Assembly (NCBI GenBank): GCA_050084515.1
Contig: CM114272.1
Coordinates: 14,818,001 to 14,882,000, forward strand
Origin: Blasia pusilla
Lineage: Eukaryota; Marchantiophyta; Marchantiopsida; Blasiales
DNA: 64,000 nt
Reading direction: 5' to 3'
This document shows positions 49,901 to 61,900 of this stretch, in pieces. Below the pieces are notes generated by a model. The model was not told the DNA's origin and did no database searches. It saw only the letters and a program-made list of their open reading frames with translations. The first letter of the stretch is position 1. Each line of letters begins with the position of its first letter. Made by a program: the position numbers and the translations under genes.

Positions 49901-52900
49901 CGGATGAGGTTGAGGATAGTTCCATTGTGTCAGAAACGTCGTTTCTGACGACTTTCATGTTGAGGTCTTTTACAACCGGGTGATTTGTTGACCAGGTTAT
50001 CTGCCCCTGATAACCTGTGCGCGCAGGTTATTTTTAGGAGAAGAGCCTTTTGGCTCTTCCCAACCTATATAAGAGAGGAAGATGGCTTTCCTAAGCCATC
50101 TTTCTCATGTTGGACCGTTGGAGCACCTCTCTTGTATGTGTGTGAGCTAGGACGAGGGTGCTAGCGTCCGGATTTCTTGATAGCACAAGGTGGACGAGGC
50201 TCGATATGCCGATGTAGATTGAGGAGTGGAGTTTTAGGCCGGGTGTGCCATTTTTACTACTCGTTATTTTTATATGAGAAAGATGTGAGGGGGCTGGTGG
50301 GAATTCGTTGTTTGTAGGTAGGCAAGCGAGTTGCCTCGGTTGGGGAGCCCCTGGAGAGTGTGACGTTTTGTGTCATTTTTTTGTTCGGAAAGTCGTGGGC
50401 GGAAGCGTTATCCGTTTTTCTTAGATTTTTCTGGAGCAGATTGTCGAAGGAGAGCCGCAGGGTGTAACGGGAAGTAAGCATCATCGGGAATCGGCAAGAG
50501 GGTTGGAAAATAGAGAGAAATTAGTTTTAGGGCTTGCAGTTGTCCGGGGGGCTGTTAAGTAAGGTGATTAGGTCGTAGCCGCCTAGCTGATACGTACATA
50601 TACGGCCCGGGGAGAGGCATCGGGGCCGTGAGAGTCGTGTCACCGGAGTCGCAAGGGCCGGGAGCCAGGAGACGCGTGTCAAGAAGCGCTGTGCGAGGAG
50701 GCTGGACGGCCGGAAGGGAAGAGAGAGGGACGAGCCGTATAGGACCGCGTGCCCATACTAGATCACGGCTCCATAGGGAGCCGCCCAGGTGTAGATAAGG
50801 GGTTTGAAGGCGGGGCCGCGTGCCCACAAGAAGGGAGGAGCGGGAGCCAAGTAGGGAGGCCGTTCATAGGGCCGCGTGCACAAGGCGGAGCTAAGGAAGG
50901 AAGCGGGAGGAAGGAAGAGCCATTAAGGCTCCGAAGGTCTAGGGCAGCTACCGTGGTACCTACCAAGTACGGGCTAATTAAGGGGGAGCCATGACTCCTA
51001 AAAGGCAGGAAAGAGGGTGCGGACGAAGGGGGAGAGAATAAGGCCCGGCCTCATAGAGTCGCGGGCCTTCAGCGGGAGGTCAGGGAGAGAGAGCCCCTCC
51101 ATAGGGACTCGTGCAAAGGTGGAAGGAGCGCGTAGGGACCAAGAAATCGGGAGCCCAGAATGCTTAGTGCGGGAGTGGCGTGGGAAAGACGTAGTAAGAG
51201 CTAAATGTGGTGAATAGCTACATGGTTGATAGACCACCACGGATATAGTTAGACATGGACTGTAGGAGGAATCGAGTAACTGTGGTAGCTGAGAATCATG
51301 GTTGATTCATGGTACGTAGTTGGAGAGTTCTTCGAGAGACTTGATGTATTTGCGAGCTAGCATGGTGGGATTCATGACGAGAGTTGCCAGTACTTTGTTG
51401 ATTGCACATCGATAGTGTGCATGATGCCGACGGGTTGTCCGCATTTGTTGACGGGAGGATCGACGTGTTGGTCGAGGAGAGTGTTATGTTGCGGAGATTG
51501 TCATATCATGTGGAGGAGTGCCTATTGACGGTGCAGCAGGTTGAAGGGCGTGATCAGGTTACCCATTCGAGTCCCTTTTCCCGCACTTGTCGTGTATGAT
51601 TGAGAGTGTTGGGTATCGGGTAGTAGCTGGTGCTAGATGGGTGCAGTGATGGTGATGAGTGTAGATTCTTTTCATGTGTAGCATGTTGGTGGATATACGG
51701 CGGTTGCCGAGTAGGGGTCACGTTTATGACCCGAGAGTGTGTCGCTAGGTTAGGTGAGTCAGTTGGGAGGCTCATGGTGAGCCCGAGTGTTGAGCGTGCG
51801 TGAGGTCGGGTATGTCATCACGGGATTGACGTTAGCATAGGTGAGCTAGTGAGGCGTGTGGGAGACTCTCGGTGAGTCTGAGTGCTTGAGCGGGTGAGAC
51901 AAGGTTTATCATCACGGCGTTTTTCCAGGGTTCGGAAGAACGGGGTAGTGCGAGTAGTGGTAGTAGTGTGACACGGAGTGGAGTGAGATACCGAGGGGTT
52001 AGCAGTGAGGAGCTCCCTCGACATCCATCCATGACTGGATCGTCATCACTGGACACTGGGTCTGGTGACGAGATCATTGACAGAGACAGTAGTACTTGGC
52101 AGGAGATGGACGACATGGGCCATCGGGGCATGCGTCGTTTCTCGGGTGCAGTGGGCACCATCGACTTAGATGATTTCATCCAGGAGTTCGACACATGGTG
52201 CGACTTCTAGGAGATACGGACCCCGACACGGTTCAACCCTTTCATGGAAGGGTTTAGGGCATGGCATGGAAGGGTTTAGGGCATGGCATGGAAGGGTAAA
52301 TGGCATGGAAGGGGTTGTTCCAGCACTTGGAGGGTCCTCCGATGGATGACTACATGGAGTTTTGATCACTATATTCAGTAGAGATCGATGCCTGGAGGAT
52401 GTATTGGGCTCCAGGGTATGTGTCCACTAGTGGTCGCGAGGCATATGATGGGATTGTGAGAGGAGAGAGACCCACACCATCAGCCCGGAGACTAGATGGA
52501 GAGGAGGGAGGAGTGAGACAGCGATGTGGCAGAGACCGGTGGTAGAGGGCCACCCGGCCAGCCCCACAAAGTGGAGTTTTTCCCGGTTGGGGAAGAGCTA
52601 CTGAGCGGCGCACGCACCACAAGTGAAGAGTCTACCGGATTTTCAGCGACGATCGGGTGAGAGTCTGAGAGAGGCCTTCATACGCATGAGGAGGCTGATC
52701 ATTGCTACGTTTGGAGTGATCGAGGCGCAATACCCAAAGATTGGTACGGGGTTCTGGACCGAGAACTACAGAGGAGAGTCCGAGATGCGGTGCTGATTCA
52801 CATAGCGAAGCCCACATTGAAGGTGGTCTTTGAGTTGTCTGAACGTATTGAGCTCAACATGAGTGAGGAGCAGGTAGTGACGGCTGGATTTTCTCGAGAG

Positions 52901-55900
52901 TCGACGGGTCCACGAGCGGCGGTGACCCCACAGGTGCTACATCGAGCACCAATACCACGGGAGCGGGCCAGTGTGCCTAGAGAGCAGGGCGGGTACCGTG
53001 AGCCTATGAGGCAACGACCCGCACCTACATATGTTGCCCAGTAGAGATCGATGTGGTCTTGTTGGTTGTGTGGAGGGGCCCAAAGGCAGAGAGCCTGCCC
53101 ACAGCATGGGAGAGGACCACCAGCGCCTCCGATTGCGCAGGAGCCACAGAGGATGGCCCCACCACAGCACCAGTGTGACCATTGCCACATATATGGTCAC
53201 ACTAGGGATAGATATTTTGACCTTCGCCGAGGGGCACGTCCAGAGGTAGGCCGAGGGCGGTCGTCCTGGAGGCGGTTGGGGAGTTCTTCCTGGACGTGGT
53301 GGTAGAGGACCACCACCAGCCAGAGGAGATGGAGCAGAGCACCAGAGCCGGCGCTTCTCTCACGCATTGATCAGTTGAGCAGAGGATTGCGCCATGACGA
53401 TGATGCACCTTAGGGAAGGCACGGAGTCTGCGAGCAACTAGTGTGACTCGGTCTCTACCTCTTACCCCGACCGGGTGAGGATCTCTCCAATATGGGATTC
53501 ACGTGTAGTGCAGCCCAAAGGTTGAGGCAATTTGCGCAGTGGTGACTCGGGAGTCTGCGAGAGGCACCGAGCCATCGAGAGGTGGAGTTGAGATTGACCC
53601 ACCGAGGGGACCGATGGGCGGCAGCCGGGTTCCCGATCGTTCACATTGTCGGAGGCACTACACACACCATCGATGGTGCCTCGGCGACCAGCGGTGCCTC
53701 TGATTCAGCACCTCACGCCGACGCCACGAGGAGTTGGAGTGACAACTCCTATGCCGGCTCGAGTGGAGTCAGTGTCGACTATAGTGTTGGAGGTGGCCAC
53801 TAGAGTGAGTCAGACACCGCTATTTTCCGCCTTAGAGTTGGCGACGTTGGGAGTTGGACCAGCTGAGGTGTTCCGGTTGGCCGCCACGTTGTGTGAGCGT
53901 GGAGAGATGACTGCTTCTTGTTCAGAGGTAGTTGAGGAGGTGGTAGACTTGCCCTCGAGCGATCGGGACGTTCCCGCAGTTATGGCATGCGGCGGCGGTA
54001 AAGTTGGTAGATATGTCAGCTCGACCGGCCATAGAGCGAGCAGTGGTGACACCTGGAGTAGTGTTAGTGGATAACCGAGCTGGAGTATTTCACTTGGTTA
54101 GTCCGACGGGGACAGTATACCACCCGCAGCGCGTCCTACTTGATTCGGGAGCGCAACCCTTGATGTTAGGGAAGGCGGCGTGTTTAGCGTTGGGGTTACG
54201 GAAGGTCGACATTGAGCCTTGTCCCTTCCAGATACAGACCTCGATTGGGGGCGTATCACCCACTCAGTATATGACTCGACATGAGATTGTTGTCAGAGTC
54301 AGCCAGAGCATGCGACGGATAGTGCTATGGTGCGCACACGTGCGATTACGACACCAGCTGAGTCGTACGATGTGTTGGTGGGGAGTATAGTGTTATATCC
54401 CCTAGGATTCATCCTTGACTTCTGGGAGGAGGCCGTTGCTTATCGGCCAGGATGGCGGTCAGGTGACGGCCGGATGAGTCAGTTACCCGTGCAGTTTGCG
54501 GAGACGAGGTGGTTGATCACGAGGCGAGTCTGTGACCACGTTCGCGGCTTTCACAGGTAGAATTAGCTGGCCAGGAGAGTTGTTGGAGGGGAATGCATAT
54601 GCGGAGGATGTCCCAGTAGCGGATAGTCCCACGAAGAGACATGCCATGGCGGGTGTCTCTTCCCATGTTAGCGATGCCTCTTCACCATTATGGGGTACGA
54701 CTCGAGAGCTACATAGGAGTGCCGACGACCTCGTGAGGCAAGCGTGGAGTCATGTTTTTATCCCAGAGCAGCGAGAGTCACGTGGCGATTGGGCTCTTGG
54801 AGTGGAGACGATGACCCCACTAGATACCACACCTGTTGTATGGCAGTGCCCAGAGGAGGGTGTTAGGGTGTTAGATCTCTTCGGAGGGATTAGCACCGGA
54901 TTGGCGGCCATATTGCAGGCGGGCATACGGGTGCATCAGTACCTTTATGTGGAGAGAGATGAGACCGCGCGGCGAGTATCATTACGTCACGTGGCGAGAT
55001 TGGTCCAGAGGTATCCTGAGTTGTTGTCGGTATTTGCGAAGCGGGGATACCAAAGATACACTACCCGACATAACTTTGGTGGGGGCGCAGGATCTGGATA
55101 GAGTTGGCACCATTCATTTGGTGATTCTTTGGATGGCCATGTCGGGTCATTCATCGGTGGCCGAGGATTTGGATTGCAGGATCCGAGGTCGGGGATGTTT
55201 TGGGAGATGTTTGAGTAGTACGACACTTGCGGGAGAGTCGATATGTTCTCCACAGACATTTTGGGAGAACGTGCCGTTGTTGGGAGATACGTGCACGTGT
55301 GATGACGAGTGTACATCAAGTGAGTCCTGGTTGGGACCGGCCGTGTTGTTAGATGCAATGAGAGTTGGGTCACGTGCCCATCGCCCACGACGCGTGGTGG
55401 GCGAACCGATACCATCAGAGGTACCGAGCCGAGCCTACGTTGGAGTCCAAAGAGCACCACATCTCACGGTGGATGCTATTTTGGACTCAGGGCATCGATC
55501 TCGGTGGTGACACGCGATGATAGACGGCGTTGGCCACGGCCAATAAGGTGGGGAGTTGAGGGCGCCTTACCTCGTTGGTGAGCTTCCCAAAGATCCCATG
55601 CCTTTCGCCGTGAGGGCCGACATGATTTGGGATGAGGTGACCGGAGTATTGGAGGAACTACAGCAGATGAGCGCAAGCGCCATGGGGTTCATTACGTACT
55701 ACGGGCGGTGCGTGGATGACCGAGGCATCACGAGAGCAGTGTTGGGGCGGCGATGGACCTCAACGTCTCACATGGATAGTCACCTAGGTATGGCGAGCAG
55801 AGACGGATGCGAAGTGTCATCCATGCCCGCCACGTTTACGAAGTTGGACCACCGCCTGTGGTGCATGACAGTGCATTGGCCGGGGCGTAGACGAGGAGAG

Positions 55901-58900
55901 ATAGGCACCCATGGACTTCCTGGGACGCGTTCGAGCAGAGAGTAATAAGGCGGCTAGAATAGCACATGTTCATTTTTTGGATGTAGAGCATGGTGTAGGA
56001 GGTCGAGTGGAGTGGTTGTTATGAAGTGGCTAGGGTTGCTACATAGCAACCAAAGCCGGAGGTTGCGTCCTCTCCGAGTGAGGTCACGATGGAGACTTGG
56101 GAGCCTGTGATAGGTCTCAAGTTGATAGGAGGAGAGCGACGCGCAGTTCATAGGTTTTCGAGAGGGCATGTCGGGTTGTTTTGCCTTCAGTATGAAAGAC
56201 TTGGGTATCTTTGAAGGGTCCCGGATACGGATTGAGTTGGCTAGTGATACGCCGATCTTTCGTCGACCCTACAGATATATTCCGATATGGAACGAGCCTT
56301 GATTCAGAGCAGGAGTCAGGACTTGTTGGAGGCAGGACTTGTGCGCTTATCACATGGGGAGTATGCATCTGCCACAGTCATGCCGGCGAAGAAGGATATG
56401 TATGGCAATTGGACGGATAGATGGATGTGTGGAGATTACGGTCCTATCAACCGATTGACGAGGTCGATCGGTATGCCATGCCTACTTTTGAGGAGATCTT
56501 TGATGCGGTAGGGCATGCAAAGATCTTCATAGATTTTTAGATCTCCGTGTGGCTATCATCGCCTTCCTATCAGGTTGGAAGGCGAGGAGAAGACGAGATT
56601 CGGGGATAGATCGGTTTGGGAGAGATTGTTGTATATCGGTGGCGGTTCTTACCATTTGGGTTGAAGAACGCGCTGCGGGAGTTTCGAGAGTGATGGATAG
56701 GATTCTGGCTGGCTTGGATTTTGTACGATGTTACATAGATGATATTCTTATCTTGATTCCACGGTTGAGGAGCATGAGCGACACTTGAGGAGGTGTTTCG
56801 AGATTGCGATTACATGGGTGAAGTTACATCCGGCAAGTGCAGATTCTTCGGGAGCAGATTGAGTACTTGGGACACACCATATACCCGAGTGGGTTAGGCG
56901 TTCAGTAGACGAAGGTAGAGGCTATTGCGCAGATTCCATGCCCTACAGATGTGAGTCGAGTCCGAGCATTTCTTGGACTGGCGAACTTCTGTCGACGGTA
57001 TGTTAAGGGTTTTAGTGCGATCGCAAAGTCTTTGACCTTGTTGACGAGACTTGATCAGGTGTGGTTGTGGGGAGATGATCAGGAGCGAGCATTTCAGGAG
57101 CTCAAGGACAGGTTGACGTCCTCGCCCATTTTACAGAGACCGGTTAGGGGTCGCCCATTCCAGTGCTTACTCCGAGGGATGACGAGGAGAGGGAGTTCGT
57201 TGTGGCTTACGCGAGTCGATCGAACAACATTGCAGAGGCGAAGTATAGCTCCTATGAGGGAGAGTGCTTGGCTGTAGTGTGGGCCGTGGCACATTTTAGG
57301 TGCTATTTATTTGGCAACCCTTTCACACTTATCACTCATCATCAGCCGTTGAGGTGGTTGATGGAGTCCGACAAGCTTACGGGAAAGCTTGCCAGGTGGG
57401 CTCTTTACTACATGAGTATGAGTTTGAGGTGGTTCATAGGCCAGGTCGGCTGAACCAGGATGCGGATGGGTTGAGTCGTAACCCATATCCGAGTCAGAGA
57501 GACGACATAGGAGCTCGATGGCACGGAGAGAGTGATGAGGAGATGGTGCTCGGTTGGCATGCATCTGCCTATCTGTGTTGGTTGACTATGGCAGGTCAGC
57601 CACAGGTGATGACTCCAGTGGTGGGGTTGGATGATGAGTCTTTGGATCCGGAGGTCAGTGAGGAGGCGATAGGTGGTCGTGATATCCATGACGACGTGGA
57701 GGTTGTGGAGTTCTTAAGATCAAGCGTCATAGCGAGCACAATGAGTGCTAGGGAGCGGGATCGGATCCTACAGAGAGCCAAGAGGTTTAGGTGGGAGGGG
57801 ACTCACATTTTGCGGGTATGGGGAGATGGTAGGATACGAGTGGTACCTCATCCTTCCCAAATGAGCAGCACGTGTAGTGCGACATGCCCATGAGGAGTTG
57901 GGACATTTCGGAGTAAAGCGCATTTTACGACTTACTCTAGGTTCGAGATTGGTGGCGCATGCATGCATCGGGGTACAGCAGATTTGTGGCAGATGTATGG
58001 TATGTGACAGAGTGCGAGCATCCTTCAATGCTCCCACTCGTAGTTACATCCTTTTCCGATTATGGGTTTAGGTTATCGGTGGAGTTTAGACTTTATGGAC
58101 CTTTGCCATTGACAATGGCGTCATCATAGGTATGTGTTGGTCATGGTGGAGCATTTCTCCAAGTGGATAGAGTTGGTGGCACTAGCAGACAAGGCGAGCG
58201 AGGGAACAGCTTATGCGTTTCTAGATCGTGTGCTTAGTCACTTTGGTGCACCGGCGGAGGTGTTGACTGACCAGGGTACCGAGTTCAGGGGAGAGTTTCA
58301 GGCCTTGTGTGATCATGCGCTCATAGATCACCGTACCACGTCCAGGGATCATCCTGAGGCGGATGGGTTGGCGGAGAGAGTGGTACAGACGGTGAAGAGA
58401 GGATTGCGCAAGTATGGCTTGCAGCGGGGATAGTTGAGGGAGTGGGACCTACAGTTGCCATGGTTGGCTATGGGTTATCGCTTTAGTCGGCAGGCATCCT
58501 TGGCGTCATTTTCACCGTACTTTTTGCTCTTTGGGAGAGAGCCAGATTTACTTGCAGCGATTCGACGTGACATGGCGGAGGTGTTAGATCTTGATGATCC
58601 AGATGTGTGGGTGCAAGCATGTTCTCAGAGGGGAGAAGTTTTTCGTAGAGTTATGCCTATGGCCTTTGAGAACTTAGCTATTGCCCAGCATAGAGATACA
58701 TTGAGGTACGCGACCATTCGTGGAGGAGGATATCGTCCAGGGATTAGGAGGTTTCATCCTGGAGATTACGTGTATTTACAAAGAAGCAAAGACCCACTAC
58801 GCTAGATGTCACTGCAGGGCGCACGATCCTACGTGTGCGCGAGGTATTACCGACCGGAGTCCTCATGTTGGAGGGACGGGATGGTATGGTTTTGAAAGAT

Positions 58901-61900
58901 CATGTGCGCTATTATGCGCCATGTCATCTTCGGAACGTAGATGGGACGGTGGATTCGAGCTTGGAAGTGGTACCTGCAGGCTTGAGGTGTATGTTGTGCG
59001 GATCTACGAGGGGTGCAGCCACCATGTTGGTATGTGATGGTTGTTCTCGAGGGTGGCATATGTCATGTCTGACCCCCCCTCTTGATGTGGTTCCCACGCG
59101 ACGATGGATGTGTCCGAGATGTGTATAGGGTAGTAGGTCATGTCAGAGAGATGTGATATTTTCTATCTGGAGTTGGGGGGATCCAACTGCCAGCTAGGGG
59201 GGCGGTTGAGTGATCTCCATGTATATGTATGAGTTGATTTTTGTACATGTGTGGATCGACCCGTGTGTGGGGAAGATCGGTGTTGTGTGGTGTAGATGTG
59301 ACGAGCGATGTATGTTGTGTAGCGATATGTATGCGCACGACAACTGTCACATCTGAGTAGCCGATAGGCCGAGATCTATCGTGGATAGGGCGTAGGAGCC
59401 AGCGGACTATCTTGAGTGTAACTTTGTCCCACAGTGTCCGATGAGGTTGACGATAGGTCCATTGTGTCAAGAACGTCGTTTCTGACGACTTTTATGTTGA
59501 GGTCTTTACAGCCGGGTGACTTGTTGACCAGGTCACCTGCCCCTGGTAACCTGTGCGCGCAGGTTACCAAGGGAAGGGCTATTTTTAGGAGAAAAGCCTT
59601 TTGGCTCTTCTCTATAAGAGAGGAAGATGGCTTTCCTAAGCCATCTTTCTCATGTTGGGCCGTTGGAGCACCTCCCTTGTATGTGTGTGAGCTAGGACTA
59701 GGGTGCTAGCGTCCGGATTCCTTGATAGCACAGGGTGGACGAGGCTCGATATGCCGATGTAGATTGAGGAGTGGAGTTTTAGGCCGGGTGTGTCGTTTTT
59801 ACTACTCGTTATTTTTACCCGCTGGGGGCGGTTGAGTGATCTCCATGTATGTGTATGAGTTGATTTTTGTACATGTGTGGATCGACCCATGTGTGGGGAA
59901 GATCGGTGTTGTGTGGTGTAGATGTGACGAGCGATGTATGTTGTGTAGCGATATGTATGCGCACGATAGGGTTTCTTTTTTTCTTTTCCATGGACAGTTT
60001 GACTTGAGAAGTTTTTGGCTCTTTGAATCTTATCTCTTTAAAGAGAGTTTTTATGAATTGTATAGTGTTCCTTTTTAATTTCACTAACTCATCAATACCA
60101 AATAACTTTAAGAGATTTAAAAGAAAAAAAATCTGCAAGATTTTAACCCAATCCACTTTCACCAAATAATCTTAGGTTCTATTTAATTATAGAAAGTTTC
60201 ATCCTAAGCATATTCCCGAAAAAATTCATCTATATTAGAAGTCTTATTACAAAAAAGAAAAATCTTTCCTATAAGATTGAACCCTTCTAGAATAGAATTT
60301 GGGGGAGTAGCACTTCCTATTCAAGATCTAGATATAACAATCATTACTATTATTGGAGGAGTGTTTTTCAAATGGTGACAATTGAGTGTTCATCACGTGG
60401 CATTGTAAGCTTAGGAATGTATGACGTGTGGCATAAGCGGGCGTTTAGGATGGCATAACTTGGTGTTTAGGGCTACAAGGATTGTGCATCGCACTGTCCC
60501 TCACGGATCCTAATTAGTGCAAGTAAGAATGTGAGTGTATTGCATTGAGTACTGCCACATCTCTTCAATCTAAATTTTAGCATGGCATACATCTTAGGTT
60601 ACATGTGGAAAAAATCTATGTCCGCATACATATCCATGTCTGTGGACTTATGTCCTTGATATAGAAGGACTTGTGCATGTGGATCTCAACTTCCCCTTCT
60701 TTCTCAGTTCCTCCACTTTCATTGATGTTCCATATTTTCCCTTTTCTTCCTCCTTCCACCTTCATTCCCTCCCTCCTTCCATATTGATCCACTCGCTCTT
60801 GTCCTACCTTCCATCATAAATTATAAGTGTAGGCCCTACCCCTTGTAATCCATGTTTGTGGACATGTCAAAATTCCATCTCCTTCCTAAAAACATACTTG
60901 TCCATTTTTGTGCAATCATGCATACATCTATCCATTAAAAAATTTTCTGAATTTTTATTTTTAGAATAGTTTTTTTTAATGATAAATAGCTTTCCATTTT
61001 TACCACTTTGGCGACTAAAGAGGGTCTACGTGACTTCTAGAAGGAAGCAAAGGGTGGGATAGCACATAATAATGTAGAGCTTCCAAAATTTACTAAAATA
61101 AATTTAACATTTGGCAACTAAAGAAGGTCTACGTGATTTCTAGAAGGAAGCAAAGGGTGGGATAGCACATAATAATGTAGAGCTTCCAAAATTTACTAAG
61201 ATAAATTTAACATGATTCAAATGGAAAGGAATAATATGGAAGATACTTTTCATGCATGAGATCCCATGCAGCCCCATCATAGAATCCCCTCCCCACATCA
61301 TCCTTCTAACCATGATTCCATGAAGGTCTGAAGGGATTCTATTCACCCCTACTAAAATAAATGAAACCTTCCCGAAGAAGAAAAAGTTGATAGGAATTTG
61401 CGCAAATCTTCGAGTACGGAATCACGGATATCTCTTATTCTCTTATGTGGGTACGGACGTACTGCCCAATTAAGAAGTTACCTTTACTACACACAGAGAG
61501 CTCTCAGAAGCCTATGGGGCCTCGTTTATGCGGTTCGTTCGTTTCCTCATCCGATCACTGTCGCTTCCGGACCAGTATTTTATCGTTTCGTACGGATTTC
61601 GCGCATAAAGGGCGGGGCTTCCACGCCACTACCATCTATGTGGAGATAAACTCATAGACATTCTTCATCCATATACGGACTTTGAGTGGTTCCTCCAAGC
61701 ATGTTCCCATCGGCGATTGAGCATAATCCCATTGCTGAAACCGGAAAATACGAGATTTTTTTTTTCAGTTCTAACTCTAAAACCCCGTAAATTTGCGAAG
61801 TGGCTTCGGAACTTTGGAGTCCCGATTGCATGCGGAGCGCGCTCGAGCTCCCGGATCGCTGAAAGCTCAGGTACCTAGTGTCAATCTGTGGGAACTTGGG

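Larger units (their letters stand above)
49808..59968 (+). mobile_element. Ty3/gypsy retrotransposon with DNA methyltransferase and PHD finger (right copy)
   Basis: The layout is 5' B segment (49808-50272), long GC-rich leader, gag, protease, DNMT3-like domain, RT, RNase H, integrase, PHD finger, polypurine tract, then A-B-A' (59207-59968). The order RT-RH-IN is diagnostic of Ty3/gypsy. Bases just outside are GGGGT on the left and (A)GGGTT on the right, a possible imperfect 5-bp target duplication. The two B copies differ by roughly 5 percent plus indels, so insertion is not recent. Orientation matches the host gene. Confidence 0.9.

Noticed and set aside
54987-55460. 157-codon minus-strand frame opposite the methyltransferase
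   Set aside because: It is the antisense of the coding strand of pol and shows no domain; a shadow frame.
54820-55790. Bacterial restriction-modification methylase or contamination
   Set aside because: The domain is bounded by gypsy protease and RT in the same order in two diverged copies, and the element lies in a plant intron with matching host exons on both sides.
59207-59968. Simple tandem of two complete retrotransposons sharing an LTR
   Set aside because: Only B lies between A and A' with no coding sequence, and the left copy shows the same arrangement, so a plain tandem is insufficient; left open as an alternative.
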